Source: 'Nostoc azollae' 0708
GTDB lineage: Bacteria; Cyanobacteriota; Cyanobacteriia; Cyanobacteriales; Nostocaceae
Direction: 5' to 3'
NCBI RefSeq assembly: GCF_000196515.1
Contig: NC_014248.1
Location: 1,349,501 to 1,413,500 of the forward strand
DNA length: 64,000 nt
In this document: in pieces, positions 39,006-48,667 of the stretch
How positions within the stretch are numbered: position 1 is the stretch's first letter
Layout of the letters: every line of letters begins with the position of its first letter
Translations under genes and position numbers: made by a program
Notes under the pieces: generated by a model
Databases searched by the model: none
What the model saw: the letters and a program-made list of their open reading frames with translations, nothing else
What the model was told of the DNA's origin: nothing

Positions 39006-40517
39006 TTAACCTAAAAACAACTTATAGGCGGTATTTTGGCTTTCATCCCAATAGTGATAACCCAAGGAATCAAGAAATATTTGCCATTCTTCCATTTCAT
39101 GGGGTGGTACTTGCATTCCGACTACAATCCGCCCATAGTCTGCGCCGTTGTTGCGATAGTGAAATAAGCTAATATTCCAGTCGGGAGACATAGAACCGAC
39201 AAATTTCATTAATGCACCAGGACGTTCAACAAATTCAAACCGATATAATAATTCATTTTGAGCAAGGGTAGAATGTCCACCGACCATGTGCCGCAGGTGC
39301 AATTTTGTTAATTCATCATCGGTTAAATCAATTGTTTTTAAACCACTAGCTTCAAATTTATCAACTATTTTAGCTGCGTCGGCGCGGTTTTCAATTTGCA
39401 CTCCGACAAATATATGGGCTTCTTTATTGTCAGCAATGCGATAGTTAAATTCTGTTAAATTACGCTCGCCTAAACATTCACAAAACTGGCGCAAACTGCC
39501 TAGTTTTTCGGGAATATTCACAGCAAAAATGGCTTCTCGACGTTCCCCAAATTCTGCCCGTTCTGCCACGAAACGCAAGCGCTCAAAGTTCATGTTAGCA
39601 CCGCAAGCCACGCCGATCAGGGTTTGTTCTTGGATTTGTTCTCGTTCCGCGTAGGCTTTAGCAGCTGCGATCGCTAATGCTCCAGCAGGTTCTAAAATAG
39701 AACGGGTATCTTCAAACACATCTTTTATCGCTGCACAGGTAGCATCCGTATCCACCAAAATAATTTCATCCACATATTGCTGACACAACCGGAAGGTTTC
39801 TTCCCCCACTTCCCGCACCGCTACCCCATCAGCAAATAAACCCACCTGAGACAACCGCACCCGATGACCCGCTTGAATAGATTGAGACATAGCATCAGCA
39901 TCGACAGGTTCGACACCGATAATTTTGATTTCGGGACGCAACCGTTTCACATAAGCCGCAATCCCGGAAATTAAACCTCCACCTCCAATAGCCACAAATA
40001 TTGCATGGATAGGTTGCTGATATTGTCGCAGTATTTCCATGCCGATTGTTCCCTGGCCAGCAATAACGTCAGGATCATCAAAGGGATGTATAAAGGTTAA
40101 CCCTTTTTCTGCTTCCAATTGCCGGGCGTGGGCGTAAGCATCATCATAGTTATAGCCATGTAGTACAACTTCTCCTCCCCGTGTTTTGACTGCATTGATT
40201 TTTACCTGGGGCGTAATCATCGGCATAACGATGATTGCTTTTGTTCCCAAACGACCGGCAGCCAAGGCCACACCTTGGGCATGATTTCCAGCAGAAGCAG
40301 CAATCACACCTTGTTTCAGTAAATCTGGTGGTAAGTTGACCATTTTGTTATATGCACCCCGCAGCTTGAAGGAGAAGACAGACTGCATATCTTCCCGCTT
40401 CAGCAGCAGTTTGTTATTGATGCGGTTCGAGAGGTTGGGGGCATATTCCAGTGGTGTTTCCTGGGCTACATCATAGACGCGGGCAGTGAGGATTTGTACC
40501 AGGTAGTCGCAATACAT
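39006..40517 (-). CDS. ilvA: Threonine ammonia-lyase, biosynthetic
   Basis: PLP enzyme that converts threonine to 2-oxobutanoate, the first step of isoleucine synthesis. 503 aa, full length. The PLP lysine is K51 in FSFKLRGAYNKM. ASAGNHAQGVALAA (about 74-87) and AIGGGGLISGIAAYVKRL bind the cofactor phosphate, and VACGANMNFERL ends the catalytic domain. The C-terminal half has two ACT-like regulatory subdomains (IFAVNIPEKLGSLRQFCECL; YRFEFVERPGALMKFVGSMS), so isoleucine feedback is expected. No damage is seen. Confidence 0.97.
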   Translation of the reverse strand: MYCDYLVQILTARVYDVAQETPLEYAPNLSNRINNKLLLKREDMQSVFSFKLRGAYNKMVNLPPDLLKQGVIAASAGNHAQGVALAAGRLGTKAIIVMPMITPQVKINAVKTRGGEVVLHGYNYDDAYAHARQLEAEKGLTFIHPFDDPDVIAGQGTIGMEILRQYQQPIHAIFVAIGGGGLISGIAAYVKRLRPEIKIIGVEPVDADAMSQSIQAGHRVRLSQVGLFADGVAVREVGEETFRLCQQYVDEIILVDTDATCAAIKDVFEDTRSILEPAGALAIAAAKAYAEREQIQEQTLIGVACGANMNFERLRFVAERAEFGERREAIFAVNIPEKLGSLRQFCECLGERNLTEFNYRIADNKEAHIFVGVQIENRADAAKIVDKFEASGLKTIDLTDDELTKLHLRHMVGGHSTLAQNELLYRFEFVERPGALMKFVGSMSPDWNISLFHYRNNGADYGRIVVGMQVPPHEMEEWQIFLDSLGYHYWDESQNTAYKLFLG

Positions 40518-40749
40518 GGGCTATAGATGCAATTTGGGGTTGGATGTTAATTTTACTCTAGTTGGGTAATTGGGGGGTGGGTTTTTGGGATGGGATGATG
40601 GCACTTGTATTAGCCCATATGTTAAAAGTATAATTAGCATCGTTTCAAAGCTATACTTACGTTTATATGATGAGCAATTTGTCCTACACACCCTATTCAG
40701 TTACTCAAATTATACTTTACGAGTAAATCACTCATAAATATCTATAATG
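40518..40749. other. Intergenic region upstream of ilvA
   Basis: Contains the presumed ilvA promoter. No distinct motif was seen. Confidence 0.4.
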
Positions 40750-41231
40750 ATAAGTGTAAATCTAGTCTAAATAAAGGCACTGACCTACTGAGTGGATTAC
40801 AATTTAGCAAACAAGCCAAGTTTCAGTTAAAAGTAATTAATAAAAAGTGTTTAAAAGGAGAATATATATTCTCGCCCTATCTAGAACTACTCCAATCTAA
40901 AGGAAGAGGTAAAGAAGCAAGAGTCTTAGCTATTCCAACTGTGCGTGATCGAATTTTTTTGTATGCACTCAAGGAAATTTTATCTCGAATATTTCCAGAA
41001 TGCATTCCTCAGAAATTAGCTAATACTTGTATATAGGGAATCAGAATATTTGTTAGATTCCTTAGTGAGGAATGTGCATCTGATACTGGTATAATTCGTG
41101 CGATAATTGAAAATCTTTATGGTTCTCTTGAGAGAAAAATTTTATTAAAAAAACTAAAATTGAAGAGAAAATCCCGTAAACTTATAGCCCTTATTTAAAA
41201 AGCTATATATACACCAATATTGACTAAAAAC
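40750..41231 (+). pseudogene. Reverse transcriptase fragment (retron/DRT-like), truncated by IS66
   Basis: The frame reads DKCKSSLNKGTDLLSGLQFS, then INKKCLKGEYIFSPYLELLQ, SKGRGKEARVLAIPTVRDRI and FLYALKEILSRIFPE, the RT motif 1 region. A stop at 41036 is followed by IIRAIIENLYGSLERKILLK, where RT motif A (xDIxxFYDSI) is expected; the catalytic Asp is lost. Then come KAIYTPILTKN and the IS66 end. The YxDD motif and everything after it are absent. The wording resembles retron and defence-associated RTs more than group II intron RTs. It probably belonged to a phage-defence system, but the class cannot be set. Confidence 0.68.
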
Positions 41232-42745
41232 GTATCGGCGCAATAAGTAGGGGTAAGAGAAAAAAAGAAAAAGTTGAGGGTGGGACACAGGGCGTTATAA
41301 AATATGAGACATGAGGCAAAAAATTTTAGCAAAAGACTTATCACAAACAGAGTTGCTCCAAAGCATTGAGGGAAAAGGAATTCCAGAGGAATCCATGGGC
41401 CAGAAAGTAGAGATATGACTGAATCTAATAGAGCATTTACAATTAGAAGTAAAAGAATTATGGGCAGAAAATCAAGGGTTAAGAGATGAAAACAACCGAT
41501 TGAAGGGAGAAAAGGGTCAGCCAGAGATAAAAGCCAAGAATCAAAAAGGCTTCACAAGCAATCACTCATCGGAGAAAGAGCGACAAACGCCAAAAAAGGA
41601 TAACAAAGGCAGTAAGAAGGCTGGGATTAAAATAGACAGAGAAGAAATACTAGAATATCCCCAAGAATTACTGCCAGCAGAGGCGCAGTTCAAAGGGTAT
41701 GAAGAAGTAATCATCCAAGACATCATCCTGGCAACCGATAACCTACTATTCTGGAAAGAGAAATACTACTCACCATGAGAAGGAAAAACCTATTTGGCAG
41801 AACCTCCTTGGGGTTATGAGGGAGAATTCGGTTTAGGAATAAAAACCCTGATTATCAGCTTGTACTATGGGAGTAACATGACCCAAGGCAAGTCGTTAGA
41901 GTTCCTAGAGAATATTGACTTGCTGGAGCATTTTCAACTACCAACTAAATGGAGAAATACTCTCCAAGTATTACCTCAAGAAACTGTGTTGAGTGAGGCA
42001 GAGTTTCATACCCTACTGGATATACATCTGCCTAAACTGGGTTCACAACAACGGACTCGGATTATGGAAGCAGCAGCTATTGCTTTCTATCATCAAGAAA
42101 CTGATTGGCCAGTGGTGTAAACTCTGGTCTGTGATGATGCTCCTCAATTGAAGTTACTGACTGATAATATCGTTTTCTCTTGGGTACATGAAGGAAGAAA
42201 TTATAAGAAGTTAAGTGCGTTTATTGCTTGTCACCAAAAGGTTTTAGATAAATTCCTGGATGATTTCTGGAATTACTACCGAGACTTACTCCCTGATCAA
42301 GATTCTCCCAATCAGCAAACGGCAGATAAACTCCGGTATAAGTTTTGGAAGTTGTTCCACACTGACAGTGGTTATCAACAATTGGATGAGCGAAAACAAT
42401 TAACTCTGGTCAAAATTTCTGAGTTGCTTTATGTTTTAGAGCATCCTGAATTGCCTTTGTACAATAACCCAGCTGAGTTAGGTGCTAGAACTATGGTGCA
42501 GCAAGGCAATATTAGTGATGCCACTCAGACTCTCGAAGGGACTCAGACTTGGGATACTTTTATGTCTCTTGTTCCTACTACTCGTAAGTTAGGAATTAGC
42601 TTTTTGAATATATTCGTGACCGCATTTCTAAGGTTGGGAATATTCCCTGTTTGGCGACTACTTTTTACGAAAAATCTGCTCTTAATCCTTTCGGTTGCTC
42701 ATGGATGCCTGAATAACTTCTTCCCTCGAAGTGTTCAGGGTATAC
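41232..42745 (+). mobile_element. IS66-like element, copy B
   Basis: 1514 bp, from GTATCGGC to GGGTATAC (terminal inverted repeat GTAT). Transposase frames: 41500-41778, 41794-42120 and 42148-42798, separated by stops at the same places as in copies A and C, so all descend from an already damaged or recoded parent. The right flank ACTCAATT (42746-42753) equals the flank of copy C at 62415-62422 (complement), which marks a rearrangement. Confidence 0.82.
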
Positions 42746-42815
42746 ACTCAATTAATGGTTTAATTCCTTGTGGTGGAACTTTGGTATGGTATGTATGAGC
42801 ATCATAAATATAAGT
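42746..42815 (-). pseudogene. DNA methyltransferase, displaced N-terminal piece
   Basis: The minus strand from about 42815 reads YIYDAHTYHTKVPPQGIKPL and IE, ending exactly at the IS66 copy B junction. Joined through the shared ACTCAATT to 62415 onwards it continues EYYTNPGDVVLDSFCRSGMT, the standard order of N4/N6 methyltransferases (HTKVPPE..., then the SAM-binding DPFxGSG). This is one of three pieces of the same gene. Confidence 0.78.
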
Positions 42816-42829
42816 TAAATATAAGTAGT

Positions 42830-42985
42830 GTTCGCAGCACTCATATTCTTTGCCAGCAGTGATTTTACTTATTCAGAAGATCGATTAATATTAATAATAT
42901 CTCCAAAATGAGGGTTAAACTCAAAGCTAAAAGAGGTATCATGATTAGCTTTAGTAATCTCTAGTGTTATCTGATAGCTATCTAT
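42830..42985 (-). pseudogene. Unassigned coding remnant
   Basis: The minus strand reads SYQITLEITKANHDTSFSFE and FNPHFGDIININRSSE followed by a stop. I do not recognise the family. It is upstream of the displaced methyltransferase piece. Confidence 0.35.
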
Positions 42986-43124
42986 ATATTCTCAATCTCA
43001 GAGTTATCGAAAAATTGATTGTATAGTGTCTTTGTACCAACTAGCAAGGGTTTTAGTATTATTCCTATCCTGGAAACTAGTTATGAGCTAAAAGCCAGAT
43101 ATAAAGAGCCACTAGGATCTAAGC

Positions 43125-43334
43125 AATGTCTGGGGCGGACAAAGCCATCGCCTAGCTCATCATATATATCTCTGATTGCTTTGGTAACTATGGTGCAGAT
43201 TCTAAATCCGCAATTGAAGCTTGGGATATAGTAGATGAACTCGAAGCAGAAGCCACTTTTTATGGTGTACCAAAACCAGGGAAATCTGCTAGAAAAACGT
43301 TTTCTGAAAATCCACAGCCAGTGCCTGTTGGATA
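43125..43334 (+). pseudogene. CP12-like remnant
   Basis: The frame reads DKAIA, stop, then SDCFGNYGADSKSAIEAWDI and VDELEAEATF. The core CxxxGxxSxxAxxAWDxVEELxAEA is the signature of CP12, the small redox linker of the Calvin cycle enzymes GAPDH and PRK. The C-terminal Cys pair is absent (tail KTFSENPQPVPVG). The remnant has one stop and an unusual tail. It could also be a CP12 domain cut from a longer protein. Confidence 0.5.
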
Positions 43335-43604
43335 ATAGCTTTACTAGGTCATACCTTTTTTCTGTAAGGGGATAGATAAAATTTCTCTTAGAGGATGTTT
43401 TAAAAGTCCTTGGTTATGTATCCAGCACCTGTATATCGCCCCTTTTTTAGGGGGTTGGGGGATATAATTTGTGGTAACACAACAGAGAACTGGTATGACT
43501 ATTGTTCATTAACTACTGCTGGTTTTTCACAATTCAAATAGTATTTTTCAATATGGTGGGCTTTGCTCACCATTATGTTTTTAGTTGTTTTCTCAGCAAT
43601 AATT
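43335..43604. other. Intergenic region before the ankyrin gene
   Basis: Contains a G-rich dispersed-repeat fragment (GGGGGTTGGGGGATAT at about 43450). No gene seen. Confidence 0.4.
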
Positions 43605-44070
43605 ATGAGTGATGCAAGCAAGGTAAATTTGAGTGCAGCAACTAGCCAATGGCTAGTGGTAAATGGTTACAACGCTGAAGATTTAAATCAGCGCGGTGGA
43701 AAGAAATGGTGATACACCTTTAATGAAAGCCACTAGAGAGGGCATTTTGCCAGTGGTCAAAGAACTTATAGATGTGGGTGTAGATATCAATAGCACAAAT
43801 AGTGATCACAATAATGCTTTGTGGTTTGCTTGTTTTGGCAATCACTATGATTTAATCAATTTATTACTAGATGCCAAGATTGATATTAAGAATCGAAATG
43901 ATAATGCTGCAACTATCCTGATGTATAGTGCATCGGCTGGAAAGACAGAAGTAGTGAGATTGCTATTACAACATCATCCTAACATGAATTTACAAAATGA
44001 CGATTATAAAGCAATTGACTTCGCCAGCAATATAGAAGTTTTAGGGTTGCTTAAAAATGCCACAAAGTGA
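43605..44070 (+). pseudogene. Ankyrin-repeat protein with a one-base frameshift
   Basis: From ATG 43605 it reads MSDASKVNLSAATSQWLVVN and GYNAEDLNQRG, then one extra G near 43698 shifts the frame. The rest is open: NGDTPLMKATREGILPVVKE, NNALWFACFGNHYDLINLLL, AATILMYSASAGKTEVVRLL, MNLQNDDYKAIDFASNIEVL. These are four ankyrin repeats for protein binding. The stop overlaps the start of the SagB-like gene by 14 bp, so the two form an operon. The single indel could be recent or a sequencing error. Confidence 0.78.
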
Positions 44071-45342
44071 GCTTTCTGGTCAGGCCTATCATGAGGCTAC
44101 CAAGCATTCTTATCTATCGGTACAGATGAATCCAGGTTATGTGGATGGCTCAACTCAACCCCGCACCTTTAAAGTTTATCCAAGACTGCATCCGCGTGTA
44201 CAATTAAATTGTAATAATCCCATTCATGCTTTTATCAGGTTAACAAGCGCCATCACTTTTGAACAAACTTACAAAGGTGAAACCTATCAATTACGGGGAA
44301 ATCCATCCGCAGGGGTGTTATATCCAACGGAAGTTTATGTTCAGATTCGTGGTCTTGAAGGATTTATAGACGGCATCTACCATCTGGAAGTTGAGAATAA
44401 TTGTCTGACATTGATCTATGAATTAATTGATGATGGATTAGAAAATTATGTTATACCCAATAAATGTATAAATGGCCTCATTTTTTTAGTTAGCTGTGTT
44501 TATTATAGGTCTAGCTGGAAATATCAAGACAGGAGCATTAGATATTGCTTCTTGGATAGCGGACACTATTTAGGCGCTATTCCAGCTTCAGCATATCTTC
44601 ATGAAAAAAACATCCAACTAATCTTTGACTTTGATAAACTCTCTCTCAATGCTGATTTAGGATTTGAGAATAAGGAGTTTATTAGTAGTTGTATGATATC
44701 GGAAGAGGAGCAGGAAAAGCCAGTCAGACGGTTAAGATTACCCGTTCATTTCGTCTCTCGTACTGACTATTTTCAAGCTAATCAATTCCTAGAAGATGCC
44801 TATCAAGCAACATCGCTGCAACCCATTTACCAGCAACAACTAGAACATCCTCAATTTGATTTTGACCGAGAATGGTTTTCTGAGAACCTTTGGAATAGGC
44901 ATTCTATTCGACGTTTCCTAAAAAAGTATATTTCCCAGGAAATCTATTGGCAAATTTTGCAGCATGTTCAGCAACTCATCCCAACTGAAAATATTGAGGA
45001 AATAGAAATTTATTCGGTGGTGCATCGTGTCGAAGGAATGTTACCTGATTTATATAAAGGTAGAAATTTGATTAAGGCGGGTGACTTTAGAGAAAAATCG
45101 TTTATTTGTGTATTAATCACCCGCTGGCTAGAGATGGCGCTGTAACTTTGTTTTTTGTGTCCGATTATTTGAGTTATCAAACTGCTATGCAAATAGCTGG
45201 TCCTATCGGGCAGGGAGTGTATCTATTTAGCCATTATTGGGGAATAGATTGTAGCGGTATTGGTGCTTTTTATGATGATGAAGCCCAAGAGTTTCTAGGA
45301 ACCAATAAGGATATGCTTTATGTCATGATACTTGGTAAGTAA
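44057..45342 (+). pseudogene. SagB/ThcOx-family nitroreductase-fold dehydrogenase, frameshifted
   Basis: FMN-dependent oxidase-like protein of the SagB family. It has a tandem layout: a first nitroreductase-like half (HAFIRLTSAITFEQTYKGET, RGNPSAGVLYPTEVYVQIRG, SGHYLGAIPASAYLHEKNIQ) and a second (NRHSIRRFLKKYISQEIYWQ, EGMLPDLYKGRNLIKAGDF). A frame slip at about 45100-45110 moves the reading to the frame that gives INHPLARDGAVTLFFVSDYL, MQIAGPIGQGVYLFSHYWGI, CSGIGAFYDDEAQEFLG. About 428 codons in total. SagB relatives oxidise azolines in peptide toxins, but stand-alone ones of unknown use are common. No cyclodehydratase neighbour is seen. Confidence 0.78.
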
Positions 45343-45361
45343 AATAGGAAAATCAAGAGAG

Positions 45362-45736
45362 ATGGTCAGAAGAGAATCAGAATTCAATGCTGATGATAAG
45401 CACCCTATGCAAGCCACATCAGCGGATATTATCTTGCGACAACAACTAGAGTATTCTATTAGTCGATACTTTTATGAAGGATCCGATCGCACAATTCAAA
45501 ATCTGTTGTCTCATTGTCGTTGGTATGTGAGAATCCATGGTAGTGCTATGATATTAGTAATCGAATGTCCAGACCAAGTAACAAACTGGCGAATTTTGCA
45601 AAAAATCGTGCCAATTGGAAATGTACTCTACAGCATTGTCAGCAGTGCAAAAATCCGCGTTTGTCCCCCAGAAGCTAATGCTGTAGCATTTGAAATGAGG
45701 GTAGATGAACTCTCAGTTTACCGTGACTGGGCTTAG
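45362..45736 (+). CDS. Hypothetical protein following the SagB-like gene
   Basis: The open frame starts between TTG 45332 and ATG 45407; ATG 45362 (MVRRESEFNADDKHPMQATS) is a possible choice and ATG 45407 (MQATSADIILRQQLEYSISR) is equally good. The product has about 110-125 residues (LLSHCRWYVRIHGSAMILVI, LYSIVSSAKIRVCPPEANAV). I do not recognise the family. It is adjacent to and co-oriented with the SagB-like gene. Confidence 0.55.
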   Translation: MVRRESEFNADDKHPMQATSADIILRQQLEYSISRYFYEGSDRTIQNLLSHCRWYVRIHGSAMILVIECPDQVTNWRILQKIVPIGNVLYSIVSSAKIRVCPPEANAVAFEMRVDELSVYRDWA

Positions 45737-45769
45737 TTGGATTTTGGATTTTAGATTTTGGATTATTAA

Positions 45770-46243
45770 TTAAGCCATAACATTCTGGCTAATAAGTGTG
45801 ATTAGTTCTGCAAAAACTAAATCAGCTGAATGTTGGACAACAAGACTTAAATCTAGTCCAAAAGCAAGATTTTCAGCCTCAATTAAATAAACTGTTACAT
45901 CTTGAGGAAAATCATCTTTAAAGATCTTTCTCCCCGCAGCTAAAGCATGATCCCAACGAAAATCATGCAGGTTATAACTAGGTTCTGGTACTGCTTCTAA
46001 TTCTTTACCTGGGACTTTAAATATAGCACCTGGCTCAGAATCTGTGCAACTGGCATCAACAATAATTAATCTTTTACTTCCTCTCGCTTGAAATATCACT
46101 TCCATACCCGCAGTACCACAATCAAAAACGCGGACATTGGGGTGTTGATTTTGGGCGAGATATTGCTGTAAACGTTGGGCAATGATTACGCCTACAGCAT
46201 CGTCATTACGATTGAGATTTCCACAACCAATGATAGTTAGCAT
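45770..46243 (-). CDS. hupW: Hydrogenase maturation protease
   Basis: Endopeptidase of the HycI/HupD family that removes the C-terminal peptide of the NiFe hydrogenase large subunit. 157 aa, the family length. Residues 6-18 GCGNLNRNDDAVG carry the GxGNxxRxDD motif. VFDCGTAGMEVIF, IIVDASCTDSEPG (second Asp) and HDFRWDHALAA (His) supply the nickel-binding residues. In heterocystous strains HupW processes the uptake hydrogenase and HoxW the bidirectional one; the form here is closer to HupW in my reading. It is intact. Confidence 0.8.
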   Translation of the reverse strand: MLTIIGCGNLNRNDDAVGVIIAQRLQQYLAQNQHPNVRVFDCGTAGMEVIFQARGSKRLIIVDASCTDSEPGAIFKVPGKELEAVPEPSYNLHDFRWDHALAAGRKIFKDDFPQDVTVYLIEAENLAFGLDLSLVVQHSADLVFAELITLISQNVMA

Positions 46244-46440
46244 GGGATATTTATAATATCATAAGAATTCCTCTTACATACCCGAGTTTTTAGAGAATTC
46301 TAAAATTATTCCCAGGAATAATTGAGGATTGCTATACTAAATATAGTAGTCATAAATCATGTACAAAAATCTTTATTCTCTGTGCGTTTGGCGTGATTAT
46401 TTCAGGAATAGATATTTCACCCATCAGACAGAAATCCATT

Positions 46441-46809
46441 ATGTTAGTATTCCGTGATATAGGAATTAAAGGTAGAGGTATATTTGCTCATCAAGATTTT
46501 GCTAAAGGCGAATTAACTGAAATAACCCCTATAATTTTTATCCCTAAACAACAAGTTAAATTAATTGTCAAAACTGTTTTATTAAATTATTATTTTGGTT
46601 GGCATGGAGAAAGTGGGGCAATAGCTTTGGGTTTTGCTTCTCTTTTAAATCATTCTTATCATCCTAATGCCCTTTATATTAAGAATATTGCTAAAAGTGT
46701 AATTGAAATTATTGCTCATCAAGATATTAGGAAGGGTCAAGAAATTACTATTAACTATAACGGGCAGGTTGATGATCAATCGCCTGTATGGTTTGATGTG
46801 GTGAAATAA
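46441..46809 (+). CDS. SET-domain protein
   Basis: 122 aa from ATG 46441 (a GTG at 46393 would add 16 residues). SET fold pieces: VFRDIGIKGRGIFAHQDFAK (GxGxFA), ITPIIFIPKQQVK, LGFASLLNHSYHPNA (NHSxxPN, the SAM/active-site knot) and IIAHQDIRKGQEITINYNG (GEExxxxY-like). A small stand-alone protein lysine methyltransferase candidate; the target is unknown. It is intact. Confidence 0.82.
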   Translation: MLVFRDIGIKGRGIFAHQDFAKGELTEITPIIFIPKQQVKLIVKTVLLNYYFGWHGESGAIALGFASLLNHSYHPNALYIKNIAKSVIEIIAHQDIRKGQEITINYNGQVDDQSPVWFDVVK

Positions 46810-47469
46810 TGCTCATGCAGAGGCGCAAAAAGGAGTAGGTAACTTTCAACTTAGATTTTGCTCAAAAAGTAGTTTCAACCCTCACCTACCATAGCAATTA
46901 TTAGAGGACTAGTACAGTACGGCGTAAATAAACCAACCATTCTAAATCTCTGAAAGGCTCACGCCCTATTCATTTTGAATTGTGTTGGCTCAGCCTGCTG
47001 GAAGCACTATTTTGTTAGCTTAGCTCTTCTGATAGAAGCATTTTGAATTCACGGCGGTACTAGTATTTGATAGGGGTAGATTCGGCTTATTGATGCTAAA
47101 AAACAGGTTGTAGCTTTTTTTTAGTTGTGGTTTGTAGCCAGAATCACTTTAACCGCATTTCCAGATTTAGCAAATAGATACAACCACTCCAAAACAAAAA
47201 TCTTCCCGGTTCATTGTGACAAAAGATGTACTCTACTTAAGTAGAGATCATAACTTGTGGTTTTCATACCCATTCCCCTGATACTATAGAGGGGGTTGTC
47301 TGCTGTTTTTTAAGAGATGATTGACCGAAAAAACTATGTAACTCACACAACAATTGAAATTTCATGACCTAATATTGTCATTGGCAAGGTTTAACTAATT
47401 TATGAATAGTCCTAAATGTTTTATACTAGAACCAAAAAATATCTACTATTGGCCTTTGTATTCTGAGTG
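46810..47469. other. Gene-free stretch with a MITE-like repeat
   Basis: About 660 bp without a credible gene. Apart from the repeat at 46909-47070 I see only AT-rich sequence. Confidence 0.5.
46909..47070. repeat. MITE-like element with ACTAGTAC ends
   Basis: The left end GACTAGTACAGTACGGCG and right end (complement) ATACTAGTACCGCCGTGAAT form imperfect inverted repeats about 160 bp apart, with no coding sequence between. A related fragment (GTGCCGTACGCTCTAGTA) occurs at about 50194. Confidence 0.6.
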
Positions 47470-47499
47470 ACTAATGGTCTTGAGTCATTTTTAACTCGT

Positions 47500-47727
47500 G
47501 TCAGTTAATAAAGTGTCACTCTCCACACTAGCTATTTAGTGTTAAAAGAGATATCCTTATCTAATGCAAGGAGTGATACCACTTCACCTCATGTTTGTTA
47601 CAGGTTATCCTAGCAGTGCTTCCCCTAATGGCAGTGTAGAGGATTCCAGACGTTACATTACACAGTGAGATGGTATAGAGTTATACGGGGAGGCGCTTGA
47701 GTCAGAAATACTACTCAGGCGCTTTTT
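47500..47727 (+). ncRNA. Candidate small RNA ending in a strong terminator
   Basis: No reading frame, but a stable hairpin GGCGCTTGAGT/ACTCAGGCGCT (47692-47702 with 47713-47723) is followed by TTTTT. About 200 nt upstream is not AT-rich repeat and can fold locally. No gene on the plus strand precedes it, so the terminator needs another source. The start is not defined. Whether this is 6S RNA or another known RNA I cannot tell. Confidence 0.4.
47692..47727 (+). terminator. Rho-independent terminator
   Basis: An 11-bp stem with one G-U pair, a 10-nt loop and a run of five T. Confidence 0.75.
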
Positions 47728-47885
47728 CGTGTATAAATAAGAAAAGACTTCTTTTATAGTTATGAATTTTTGAGTTTTGAATAGCACTGCTAATTTTGGG
47801 AAAATACGGTAAACATAGCGGATTGGCTATTTTTGTGGTTAAATAATAAGTAGAAATAACTGTTTTTTTGGCAAAGCCAGTGAAA

Positions 47886-48254
47886 ATGGATGCTGAAGAT
47901 ATTAAACGCCGCTATGCCGCAGGTGAGAGGTATTTTCCATCTGCTCAGTTAAGTAGAGTTAAGTTGATTGAAGCCTATTTACCAGGAATCAATCTTTGGG
48001 GAGCAGATTTAGGTAAAGCTAATCTTGCTAAGTCTAAACTCTGGGGAGCAGATTTGAGTAAAGCTAATTTGGCTAAGGCCAACTTGACCAGGGCTAATTT
48101 GTGTGGTGTTAATCTGTGTGAGGCTAATCTCCGAGGCGCTAGGCTGTATTACACCAAGTTGTATGGTGCCAATTTGACTGGAGCTTTTTATGATGACAGC
48201 ACAAGCTTTTCTAGAGATTTTGACCCTGTTAGTCATAATATGCGGAAGTTTTAA
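47886..48254 (+). CDS. Pentapeptide-repeat protein
   Basis: 122 aa from ATG 47886. After a short head (MDAEDIKRRYAAGERYFPSA) come about 17 pentapeptides of the A(D/N)LxX type (LWGADLGKANLAKSKL, NLTRANLCGVNLCEANLRGA), predicted to form a right-handed beta-helix. The end reads FYDDSTSFSRDFDPVSHNM. Function unknown; such proteins are abundant in cyanobacteria. It is intact. Confidence 0.88.
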   Translation: MDAEDIKRRYAAGERYFPSAQLSRVKLIEAYLPGINLWGADLGKANLAKSKLWGADLSKANLAKANLTRANLCGVNLCEANLRGARLYYTKLYGANLTGAFYDDSTSFSRDFDPVSHNMRKF

Positions 48255-48450
48255 TATTTATAAATAAGATAAATAGCTTTTGCTGAAAAAGTCTTTTCGT
48301 GAGGAGTAGGGGTGAAGCATTGGGAAAATAACCTTTGGTAAAAACTGATAATTGATTCCCCAAATGCTTCGTCTTTACATGACTCGGAGGGGGAACTTAC
48401 TAAATACTAAAGAGCCACAGCTTTTTAATTCATGGATCACATTAGTTGGT

Positions 48451-48667
48451 GTTTCTATTCCTAATAGGGATTATTTGAAATTTCAACCTGATTGGATTAC
48501 TCATGTTTCCGATGAATTCATCGTTTCAATCCCTATTAGGGGATATTTTAAAGAATAACTTTTATAATTATATGCATTTGAGATTTTAACGTCTATATGC
48601 AACTGCAACAGCATTACACACGCCACATTTTGATTTTTAATAGGGATTAATTATTTTAAATTTCAAC
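48451..48667 (-). CRISPR. Degenerate CRISPR array, read from the minus strand
   Basis: The clearest units are repeats at 48451-48487 and 48523-48559 (37 nt each) separated by a 35-nt spacer. An eroded repeat ends at 48590 and another spans about 48631-48667. On the minus strand the repeat ends TAGGGATTGAAAC, the usual 3' end (ATTGAAAC handle) of cyanobacterial type I or III repeats. The repeats differ from each other at many positions. No cas gene is present in this window apart from the unrelated cas12k remnant. Confidence 0.75.

Noticed and set aside
48451-48667. Considered as a second array of the V-K transposon
   Set aside because: The repeat ends TAGGGATTGAAAC on the minus strand and lacks the GGTGGGTTGAA core of the V-K repeat. 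It is 30 kb outside the transposon ends.
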